From: Nitrosomonadales bacterium
Lineage (GTDB): Bacteria; Pseudomonadota; Gammaproteobacteria; Burkholderiales; Sulfuricellaceae
Reading direction: 5' to 3'
DNA: 6,805 nt
NCBI GenBank assembly: GCA_003104895.1
Contig: PQAG01000151.1
Coordinates: forward strand, 5,842 to 12,646
Positions within the stretch are counted from its first letter, which is position 1, and each line of letters opens with the position of its first letter. Below the pieces are notes generated by a model. That model was given only the letters and a program-made list of their open reading frames with translations. It ran no database searches and had not been told where the DNA came from. Made by a program: the position numbers and the translations under genes. Below are positions 1 through 5,731 of this stretch, one piece after another.

Positions 1-389
1 TTGGCGATATAAACATTCCGGCCACGTTGCAGGCTGATGGCCGCCAGCATGTTGTCGAGCAGCTTGCCCGCCTGCCCGACAAACGGCTCGCCCAGCTTGT
101 CTTCCTCCGCGCCCGGTCCCTCTCCCACCAGCAGCCAGCCGGCCTGCTCGTCGCCGACGCCGAAAACCGTCTGGGTGCGGGTTTCATGCAGCTGGCAGGC
201 CGTGCAGCCGGAAACGGCCGCCTTGAGACCGGCCCAATCCATGCGCAGGATGGCTTCGCGGCGAGCCACCGGCACATTAGGCAAAGGAATGGCAGCGTCA
301 GTGATTTCTGAGGACACAGGCGCACTGGCAGCGCGCAGCCGCCACAGCGGCCACAAATCCAGCTCCCGCAGCACGTCCTGGCGCGGCAT
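1..389 (-). CDS. Family 4 uracil-DNA glycosylase, N-terminal 129 residues (3' end beyond window)
   Basis: This gene encodes a base-excision repair enzyme that removes uracil from DNA; family 4 members carry a 4Fe-4S cluster. Only the N-terminal 129 codons are visible. A variable, probably flexible leader (about residues 1-50) is followed by C62-x2-C65, the first two of the four cluster cysteines. The family's catalytic/uracil-binding motif follows at about 89-97 (GEGPGAEED), then the PFVGQAGKLLDNML block (about 102-115), ending in RNVYIA at the window edge. The GEGPG form replaces the GEAPG of classic family 4 enzymes; I recall this as common in proteobacterial homologues. The ATG overlaps the rimI stop as TAATG, which implies translational coupling and fixes the start. 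The remaining two cysteines and the C-terminal His motif lie outside the window, so integrity cannot be judged. The tsaB-rimI-udg order is familiar from betaproteobacteria. Confidence 0.93.
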   Translation of the reverse strand, partial: MPRQDVLRELDLWPLWRLRAASAPVSSEITDAAIPLPNVPVARREAILRMDWAGLKAAVSGCTACQLHETRTQTVFGVGDEQAGWLLVGEGPGAEEDKLGEPFVGQAGKLLDNMLAAISLQRGRNVYIA

Positions 390-856
390 TAGAGGGATGC
401 CCCCATCACGATGGCGTCCTCGCGGCCATTGGCGGCCGGATAGTAGTTGCGGCGCAGGCCGATTTCATTGAAGCCCTCGCTGAGGTAAAGCTCGATGGCC
501 TTCCGGTTGGAAGGGCGCACTTCGAGAAACATCATGTCCGCCCTGTCCTGCCGCGCCACGTCGATCAAGTGGCGCAAGAACTTGCGGCCCAGGCCCTGGC
601 TTTGCCAGTCGCGGGCAATCCCCAGATTGAGCAAATGCGCCTCGCCCGCGGCAATCATCAGGATGGCGTAGCCGATGGGCTGGCCGCAGAAATCGTAGAC
701 CCAGCAACTGTAACCGGCGCTGAGAGAGTCCGTGAAATTGCCGAGGGTCCAGGGGAACTGGTAAATTTTCTGCTCGACCGAAAACACGGCTGACACGTCA
801 TCGGAGCGCATGGGCCGGAGCATGGGTCTCTGGTAATTCTTGAGCTGGGCGTTCAT
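389..856 (-). CDS. rimI: Ribosomal protein S18-alanine N-acetyltransferase RimI
   Basis: RimI is a GNAT-fold cytoplasmic enzyme that transfers acetyl from acetyl-CoA to the N-terminal alanine of ribosomal protein S18. The 155-residue product is close to the usual length (148 in E. coli). Visible are the acetyl-CoA loop Q-S-Q-G-L-G (85-90), the FLEVRPSN strand with E112, and Y124 in AIELYLSEGF. E112 and Y124 have the same 12-residue spacing as the catalytic Glu103 and Tyr115 of the enteric enzyme. The signature RRNYYP...GREDAIVM lies at 135-151 near the C-terminus. The chosen ATG overlaps the tsaB stop as ATGA. An in-frame Met12 (MLRPMRSDD) also lies just before the conserved domain, so the first 11 residues are less certain. 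The downstream glycosylase starts inside the rimI stop codon. Tight linkage with tsaB is widespread in bacteria. Identity is secure from the motifs. Confidence 0.96.
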   Translation of the reverse strand: MNAQLKNYQRPMLRPMRSDDVSAVFSVEQKIYQFPWTLGNFTDSLSAGYSCWVYDFCGQPIGYAILMIAAGEAHLLNLGIARDWQSQGLGRKFLRHLIDVARQDRADMMFLEVRPSNRKAIELYLSEGFNEIGLRRNYYPAANGREDAIVMGASL

Positions 857-1527
857 GCTCTTTCGACCGTTTTCATCGCAACCTTGTTGCGAATATAAAG
901 CGGCGCCGCCAGCGCGGCATCCCCACCCAGGCCCTGCCCGAACAGGGGTGCTGCCAGCTTCACCATATCCCGAGCCTGGGGGTAGACACTGCCGTCAAAG
1001 GACAGCAGCAGTTCCCCGTAGCGTTGCTGCAGCGCCTCGGCATAAGCCGCAAAGGCGCTGCCGGCGCCAATCCATCCGGCGCCGGGAAGGTCCGGCGCGT
1101 CCTTGGCGTAGCACAGGCTGGGCTCGCTGACGGCATGCCAGACGCCTTGCTGCTTTTCATAGGCGGCATGATAAATCTCGCCAATCCGGGCGTCGAGGCA
1201 GGCCAGCACCCTGTCGCCAGGCGCGGCAGCCGCCAGCGCCAGCAGGGTGGATATTCCCAGCACCGGCAGGTCCGCGCCCAGAGCCAGGCCCTGCGCCACG
1301 CCGCAGCCAATGCGCAGGCCGGTAAAGGAGCCCGGCCCCTCGCCAAATGCAATGCCATCCAGCGACTTGAGCGTGATGCCGGCCTCGCCCAGCAGGTCTT
1401 CCAGCATCGGCAGTATCAGGTCCGAATGGCGCTGCCCGGCCAGCTCCTGGCGCGAAAGCACCTCCCCGTCCAGCCACAGGGCGACGGAGCAGTTTTCGGT
1501 CGAGGTATCGAGCGCCAGCAGCTTCAT
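853..1527 (-). CDS. tsaB: tRNA t6A37 threonylcarbamoyltransferase complex dimerisation subunit TsaB
   Basis: TsaB (formerly YeaZ) is the catalytically inactive partner of TsaD. It bridges TsaD and TsaE in the complex that installs threonylcarbamoyl on A37 of ANN-decoding tRNAs, an essential cytoplasmic modification. The 224-residue product matches the family length (231 in E. coli). Visible are the N-terminal ASKHA strand LALDTSTENCSVAL (about 4-17), the ILPML helix region (38-42), the hallmark GPGSFTGLRIG (64-74) followed by GVAQGLALG, the DARIGEIYHA block near the middle, and the C-terminal PLYIRNKVA signature. The ATG at 1527 is preferred over the TTG one codon upstream because it sits in a TGATG overlap with the stop of the HIRAN gene and gives the family-typical MKLLALDTST start. 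Its own stop overlaps the rimI start (ATGA). No strong ribosome binding site is seen, consistent with translational coupling. Confidence 0.96.
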   Translation of the reverse strand: MKLLALDTSTENCSVALWLDGEVLSRQELAGQRHSDLILPMLEDLLGEAGITLKSLDGIAFGEGPGSFTGLRIGCGVAQGLALGADLPVLGISTLLALAAAAPGDRVLACLDARIGEIYHAAYEKQQGVWHAVSEPSLCYAKDAPDLPGAGWIGAGSAFAAYAEALQQRYGELLLSFDGSVYPQARDMVKLAAPLFGQGLGGDAALAAPLYIRNKVAMKTVERA

Positions 1528-1913
1528 CAATGATCCATGTAAACTTCAAATTCAATCCAGCGTCCGCGCCGCTTCTCCTTCGGTAGTGCGCTGATGCGCG
1601 CTTCCAGCTGCTGACCGTGATCCATGAAGCGCGCCAGTGCGGCGTTGTCCGCGCGCGGCACATGCCCCAGCTTGCGGCCCTGCCACTCCACGGCGATGGC
1701 ATTGCCGTCGTAGGGATTATCCGCCTCGCGCACCAGCGTCAGGGCATCGCCCACGCGCAATTGCGGCCACAGCTTGCGCCCCTCGTAGTACTTGAAACCG
1801 GCCAGGCGAGAGCTTTGCAGGTATACCCTGGCCTCCGCGACAGGCTGCGCTCCCGCATTTCCAGCGCCAACAAGCAGCAGAAGGAGACAGCATTTTACCC
1901 AAATCCGCTTCAT
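1527..1913 (-). CDS. Exported HIRAN-domain protein
   Basis: This is a small 128-residue protein. The N-terminus is a classic Sec signal: K/R residues at 2-7, a Leu-rich core (10-15), and a likely signal peptidase I site after A20-G21-A22, before Q23. C8 and C9 come before the hydrophobic core, so this is not a lipobox. The mature part is essentially one HIRAN domain (about 34-110), with the conserved VGDALTLVREADNPYDGNAI stretch (54-73), an AV-E-W strand, and LGHVPR (82-87). HIRAN domains in HLTF/Rad5 bind single-stranded DNA 3' ends, and stand-alone bacterial versions are little studied. The role of an exported form is unknown. The gene starts 19 nt after the helicase stop. Its best Shine-Dalgarno match (AGAGGG, 1925-1930) lies at the edge of the adjoining repeat. 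It overlaps tsaB as TGATG. The fold assignment is strong; the function is not established. Confidence 0.85.
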   Translation of the reverse strand: MKRIWVKCCLLLLLVGAGNAGAQPVAEARVYLQSSRLAGFKYYEGRKLWPQLRVGDALTLVREADNPYDGNAIAVEWQGRKLGHVPRADNAALARFMDHGQQLEARISALPKEKRRGRWIEFEVYMDH

Positions 1914-1923
1914 TGCTGTTGTT

Positions 1924-2010
1924 ACCCTCTCCCTAACCCTCTCCCGCTTGCGGGGGAGGGAACGATCGTCCTCTCTCCCTCCGGGAGAGAGTTGGAGAGA
2001 GGGTTAGCGT
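1924..2010. repeat. REP/MITE-like inverted-repeat element overlapping the helicase 3' end
   Basis: This is a nested palindromic element. The outer arms are CTAACCCTCTC (1933-1943) and its exact reverse complement GAGAGGGTTAG (1997-2007). Inside are two hairpins: CCCTCTCCCGC/GCGGGGGAGGG (1937-1947 with 1950-1960, one G·U wobble) and CTCTCTCCC/GGGAGAGAG (1971-1979 with 1983-1991, perfect). On the left edge ACCCTCTCCC is repeated directly (1924-1933 and 1936-1945, 12-nt period). There is no T-tract after either hairpin on either strand, so these are not textbook intrinsic terminators; mRNA stabilisation or attenuation is more plausible. Short dispersed repeats of this wording are familiar from betaproteobacterial genomes, where they are often translated as LTLSPTLSRRERG-like tails. 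Only one copy is visible here, so dispersal is inferred from recognition of the motif. Confidence 0.8.
1925..1930 (-). promoter_or_regulatory. Candidate ribosome binding site of the HIRAN gene, within the repeat edge
   Basis: Read on the minus strand, AGAGGG precedes the HIRAN ATG by 11 nt (1924 to 1914). It is the only purine-rich Shine-Dalgarno-like match nearby. It belongs to the left-edge direct repeat of the palindromic element, between the helicase stop codon (1933-1935) and the HIRAN start. The spacing is slightly long, so translation may depend partly on coupling from the helicase. Confidence 0.4.
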
Positions 2011-3963
2011 GCAAGGGGGCGCAGCCTCGCCATGAGAGGCGGCTTGATTGAAGAACGCTTCCACTTCCTTCAGCTCGCGCGTGCGCTTCATCGGCGGCAG
2101 GCTTTGCCAGATGCGCTTGCCGTAGGTCTTGGTGATCATGCGCGGGTCGCAGATCATCAGCACGCCGCGGTCGGTCTCGTCGCGAATCAGGCGCCCCGCC
2201 CCCTGCTTCAGGGTGATGACCGCATGCGGCAGCTGGTATTCCATGAAAGCATTGCGCCCCTCGCGGTTGATTTTCTCGATGCGCGCCGCCAGCACCGGAT
2301 CATCCGGCGGCGAGAACGGCAGCTTGTCGATGATCACCAGCGACAAGGCAGAGCCGCGCACGTCCACCCCTTCCCAGAAGCTCTGGCTGGCCACCAGCAC
2401 CGCGTTGCCCAGCTTGCGGAAGCGTTCCAGCAATTCGGTGCGCGAGCCCTCGCCCTGCAGCAGCAGCGGGAAATCCAGCCCCTCCTTGTCGAACGCCTCC
2501 CGGAGCAGGCCGTGCGCCTCGCGCATGGCGCGCAGGCTGGTACACAGCACAAATGCCCGCCCGCCGCTGGCGCGGATCACCGGCAGGGCGGCCGCCACGA
2601 CGGACGCGGTATAGCCGCCGCTGTTGGGGTCGGGCAGGCCCTGGGGTGCGTACAGGATGGCCTGTTTTTCGTAGTCGAAGGGGCTTTCCCAGTAGCCGGT
2701 GGCCGCATCCAGCAGCCCCATCTGTCCCTGGTAGTGACTGAAATCCTTCTTCACCGCCAGCGTGGCGGAAGTAAAAATCCAGGCACGGGGCTGGCCAGCG
2801 AGCTGTTTGCTGAAAATTTCCGCAATCGACAGGGGCGTTGCGTTCAGCTGCAGCGCATGGCTGAACACCTCCACCCAGCGCACGAAATCCAGGCCGGATT
2901 CATCCTGCCAGTGACGCAGCTTGCCGGCCAGTTCCTGGCCTCTCTGCCAGCAGTGCTCCAGCCCTTCGCTGCGTTCCGCCTGCGATTCCAGCAGCTTGAC
3001 CAAGTCGTCCAGCCGGCCGCCCATTTTTGCCAGGGCATCATTGAAAGCAGGCAGTGCCTGCGCCCGCTGTACCGGCATACGGCCGGAATCCTGCGAAAAC
3101 ACCAGGCGCAAATCTCGCGCGGCCTTTTCCAGCGCCGCCGTGGCATCCGGCAAAGGGGTGAAATCCTTTGCCGAGGTCAGCGCCTCCCCCAGACTGTCAC
3201 GCGCCAGCTCAAGAATCTGGCTGGTGCTCAAGCTGTCGCCGAAGAACAGGCTGGCCGTTTCCGGCAGCTGGTGGGCCTCGTCGAAAATGACGGTATTGCT
3301 GGCCGGCAGCAGTTCCGCCAGGCCCTCGTCGCGCAGCATCACATCGGCAAAAAAGAGGTGATGATTGACCACCACCACATCCGCGGCCTGGGCGCGGCGG
3401 CGCGCATCGAGCACGAAGCAGTCCTTGTGGTGGGCGCACTCCTGGCCCAGGCAGTTGTCGCGCGAGGAGGTGACGAAGGGCCAGATGCCGGCATCTTCCG
3501 GCACCGCGCCCAGCCCGCTTTTATCCCCGTCGGCGCTGACCTTGGCGTAGCGCTCGATGAGCGGCAGATATTTGACGTCCTCGCGATTGAAAAAGCGCCC
3601 CTCATTGCGCGCCCGCTCCAGATGGTAGTGACAGACATAATTGGCACGCCCCTTGAGCATTGCCACCGTGACCGGCACCTGGAGGGCATCGCGCACGGCC
3701 GGAATATCGCGGTTGAAAAGCTGGTCCTGCAGGGTCTTGGTGCCGGTGGAAACGATCACCTTGCCGCCGGAAAGCAGCGCCGGGATCAGATAGGCAAATG
3801 TCTTGCCCGTTCCCGTGCCGGCCTCGGCCACCAGAACCTCGTGCTTCTCGATAGCCCCGGCAATGGCATGGGCCATCTCCAGCTGCTGCGGACGCAGGCG
3901 GTAGCCCTCAGCCGCCTGGGCAAGCGGGCCGCTTTCGGAAAATATCTGGTCCAGATCGGGCAT
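1933..3963 (-). CDS. yoaA: YoaA/DinG-family Fe-S superfamily 2 DNA helicase with repeat-derived C-terminal tail
   Basis: This is an XPD-like 5'-3' DNA helicase of 676 residues. Visible in order are: a Q-motif-like RPQQLEM (24-30); Walker A AGTGTGKT (48-55); TKTLQDQL (75-82); the four Fe-S ligands C111, C171, C176 and C182 in the XPD-type arrangement; ADVVVVNHHLF (194-204); the DEAH box (228-231, FDEAHQLPE); IFTSATLA (motif III); SFWEGVDVRG plus IIDKLPFSPPDDP; and motif VI QGAGRLIR (587-594). The NCLGQEC...KDCFV and DEAHQLPE wording fits E. coli YoaA (636 aa), the DinG paralogue that partners HolC of DNA polymerase III, better than DinG itself. Residues from about 652 on (TLTLSPTLSRRERG...) are translated from the palindromic repeat, which also supplies the TAG stop, so the native C-terminus probably ended near 640-650. 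The ATG at 3963 fits the family N-terminus but has no Shine-Dalgarno. Role: fork repair or DNA damage tolerance (family knowledge). Confidence 0.93.
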   Translation of the reverse strand: MPDLDQIFSESGPLAQAAEGYRLRPQQLEMAHAIAGAIEKHEVLVAEAGTGTGKTFAYLIPALLSGGKVIVSTGTKTLQDQLFNRDIPAVRDALQVPVTVAMLKGRANYVCHYHLERARNEGRFFNREDVKYLPLIERYAKVSADGDKSGLGAVPEDAGIWPFVTSSRDNCLGQECAHHKDCFVLDARRRAQAADVVVVNHHLFFADVMLRDEGLAELLPASNTVIFDEAHQLPETASLFFGDSLSTSQILELARDSLGEALTSAKDFTPLPDATAALEKAARDLRLVFSQDSGRMPVQRAQALPAFNDALAKMGGRLDDLVKLLESQAERSEGLEHCWQRGQELAGKLRHWQDESGLDFVRWVEVFSHALQLNATPLSIAEIFSKQLAGQPRAWIFTSATLAVKKDFSHYQGQMGLLDAATGYWESPFDYEKQAILYAPQGLPDPNSGGYTASVVAAALPVIRASGGRAFVLCTSLRAMREAHGLLREAFDKEGLDFPLLLQGEGSRTELLERFRKLGNAVLVASQSFWEGVDVRGSALSLVIIDKLPFSPPDDPVLAARIEKINREGRNAFMEYQLPHAVITLKQGAGRLIRDETDRGVLMICDPRMITKTYGKRIWQSLPPMKRTRELKEVEAFFNQAASHGEAAPPCTLTLSPTLSRRERGRSFPPPQAGEG

Positions 3964-3978
3964 GGGAAATCGGGCAAG

Positions 3979-3992
3979 GACGTTGAAACGTC
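3979..3992. promoter_or_regulatory. 14-bp palindrome GACGTT-GA-AACGTC upstream of the helicase start
   Basis: These are perfect 6-bp arms around a 2-nt centre, ending 15 nt before the helicase ATG (read on the minus strand) within the 78-nt gap after the kinase gene. It could be an operator or a small hairpin in the 5' untranslated region. It does not fit the CTGT-N8-ACAG form of a LexA box. I see no convincing sigma70 promoter in the gap, so its role is open. Confidence 0.3.
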
Positions 3993-4041
3993 GTGAGCGT
4001 GTAAAGGTTTTAAGGGTGCGAAGTTTACCGGAATTGCCGGG

Positions 4042-5721
4042 TCAATGCCGGTTCGAGCGCCAGATCGAAATGATGATCCACACGCTGTTGAAAAAAGCCA
4101 GCAGGAATCCGAGCAGGCCGAATAGCGGCAGGCCAAACATGGTCGGGCCGCCTTCCACGGTCATGACGATGGAGGAGCCGATCACCAGCGAAGCGGTCAT
4201 GATGGCCATGGTCAGGCGGTTGGTGCTGCGGTCGATCTGTTGCCCGAAATGGTCCAGCCGCTTCAGGTCCAGGTCAATCCTGAATCTTCCCTGGCGCACT
4301 TCCCTTATCAGCCGGCCGATATCGCGCGGCAGATTTGTGACGAAACCATACAGTTCGTTGAAATTACGCCGCCCCCGTTTCAGCAGGGCAGAAGGCATGT
4401 AGCGCTCCCTGATCACGCGCTCGACAAAAGGCGTGAGGTGGCTGATGAGATGAAACTCCGGGTCCAGCTGGCGCCCGAAACCTTCCAGCGTAATCAATGC
4501 CTTGAACAGCAGGGTCAAATCCGGCGGCAGCGTCAGGGAATGCTCGCGCACGATCATGGTGACTTCCTGCAGCAGGGAGCTCAGCCTGATGTCCTTGAGC
4601 TGGACATTTTCGTAATTGACCACCAGGTCGCCCACCTCTGCGGCCAGTTTCATTTCATCCACAGCGTCATCGCCAGTCCATTCAAGCAGCACGTCCAGCA
4701 TCCCCTCCTCGCTGCACCGTGCAAGCGCCAACAGCAAATCCACGATCTGGTTGCGCCTGTCATGCGACAACCTGCCCACCATGCCGAAATCCAGCATGGC
4801 CAGGCGGTTGCCGGGCAGGTAAAAGACGTTGCCGGGGTGGGGGTCGGCATGAAAATAGCCGTCGACCAGGATCATTTTGAGCACTGCATCGGCGCCACGC
4901 GCCGCCAAGAGCTTGCGGTCCATCCCCGCCGCATCGACTGCGGCAAGGTCGTTGCCGGGAATGCCGGCAATGCGCTGCTGCACATTCATGATTTCACTGG
5001 TCCATTCCCAGTAGACGGTGGGGATGACGACCGTTTCATCACCGGCAAAATTCTGGGCGAAACGCTCGATGTTGCGGGCTTCCAGCGCCAGATCCAGTTC
5101 GCGGCGCAGGGAACGGGTGAATTCCGAGACGACCTGTGCCGGCTGGTAATGCCGCATTTCTGGGATCTCTGATTCGAGCAGATGCGCAATCTGGGTCAGG
5201 ATACGCAGATCGGCCTCGATTTTCTGACGAATGCCGGGGCGGCGGATTTTCAGAACAACTTCGGTGCCATCCTTCAATTTGGCCAGATGAACCTGGGCGA
5301 TGGAAGCGGCTGCGACCGGCTCGGTTTGCACTTCCAGAAAAATTTCCAGGGGTGATGCCCCCAGCGCATTCACCAGCTCCGGCAACAAATCATCAAATGG
5401 AACCGGCGGTACGTTACTTTGCAGCTTTTCGAATTCAGCGATCCAGCCGGGTGGAAACATATCCACCCGGGTGGCCAGCACCTGTCCCAGCTTGACGAAA
5501 GTCGGTCCCAGTTCTTCCAGTGCACGGCGCACCCGAACAGCTGGTTCGAGATGCATGATCTCGTCGGTCTCGCTCCAGTGCAGGATGCGCCCGGCGCGTT
5601 CCAGCACGCCAATGATGCCGAGGCGGCGCGCTACGTCTCCCCAGCCATAGCGGATGAAGACCGTGGTGATTTCATGCAGACGGGAAATGTCCCGCATCAC
5701 ATGCAGTGTTTCCAGCAGCAT
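4042..5721 (-). CDS. AarF/ABC1/UbiB-family atypical protein kinase-like protein
   Basis: This is a membrane-anchored member of the ABC1/COQ8/UbiB superfamily, linked in known members to ubiquinone biosynthesis and lipid/isoprenoid handling through an atypical ATPase/kinase fold. With the ATG at 5721 it has 559 residues (E. coli UbiB, 546). All hallmarks are present: KLGQ of the KxGQ motif (77-80), the Ala-rich nucleotide loop A-A-A-S-I-A-Q-V-H (137-145), the VVLKI lysine K158, E208-x-D210 (ExD), HADPHPGN (291-298) and the metal-binding DFG (311-313). Two hydrophobic segments (about 504-521 and 529-552) form a C-terminal membrane anchor. The DFG and HADPHPGN wording and the absence of ubiE/ubiJ neighbours suggest an AarF-type paralogue rather than canonical UbiB, so no symbol is given. 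The frame is open for 52 more codons upstream, but these overlap the preceding gene and look non-coding; the start at 5721 leaves a 10-nt gap. No clear Shine-Dalgarno is present, so translational coupling is likely. Confidence 0.92.
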   Translation of the reverse strand: MLLETLHVMRDISRLHEITTVFIRYGWGDVARRLGIIGVLERAGRILHWSETDEIMHLEPAVRVRRALEELGPTFVKLGQVLATRVDMFPPGWIAEFEKLQSNVPPVPFDDLLPELVNALGASPLEIFLEVQTEPVAAASIAQVHLAKLKDGTEVVLKIRRPGIRQKIEADLRILTQIAHLLESEIPEMRHYQPAQVVSEFTRSLRRELDLALEARNIERFAQNFAGDETVVIPTVYWEWTSEIMNVQQRIAGIPGNDLAAVDAAGMDRKLLAARGADAVLKMILVDGYFHADPHPGNVFYLPGNRLAMLDFGMVGRLSHDRRNQIVDLLLALARCSEEGMLDVLLEWTGDDAVDEMKLAAEVGDLVVNYENVQLKDIRLSSLLQEVTMIVREHSLTLPPDLTLLFKALITLEGFGRQLDPEFHLISHLTPFVERVIRERYMPSALLKRGRRNFNELYGFVTNLPRDIGRLIREVRQGRFRIDLDLKRLDHFGQQIDRSTNRLTMAIMTASLVIGSSIVMTVEGGPTMFGLPLFGLLGFLLAFFNSVWIIISIWRSNRH

Positions 5722-5731
5722 GACGTTATGT

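Noticed and set aside
27..471. Plus-strand open frames over the glycosylase/rimI region
   Set aside because: They are low-complexity Ser/Pro/Arg-rich shadows of the two conserved minus-strand genes.
1528..1530. TTG start for tsaB one codon upstream
   Set aside because: The ATG at 1527 gives the family N-terminus and a TGATG overlap; the TTG adds only one residue.
1937..1991. Repeat hairpins as intrinsic terminators
   Set aside because: Neither hairpin is followed by a T-run on either strand, and the hairpins lie inside the helicase coding sequence, upstream of closely coupled genes.
2032..3996. 654-codon open frame on the plus strand opposite the helicase
   Set aside because: It is antisense to a complete, motif-rich helicase. 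Its translation is rich in Gln, His, Arg and Ala with no recognisable domain, as expected for the complement of a GC-rich gene.
4020..4041. CCGG-CAATT-CCGG after the kinase stop as an intrinsic terminator
   Set aside because: The stem is only 4 bp and no T-tract follows on the minus strand.
4240..5172. 310-codon open frame on the plus strand opposite the AarF kinase
   Set aside because: It has the same shadow composition, no recognisable domain, and lies fully inside the conserved kinase gene.
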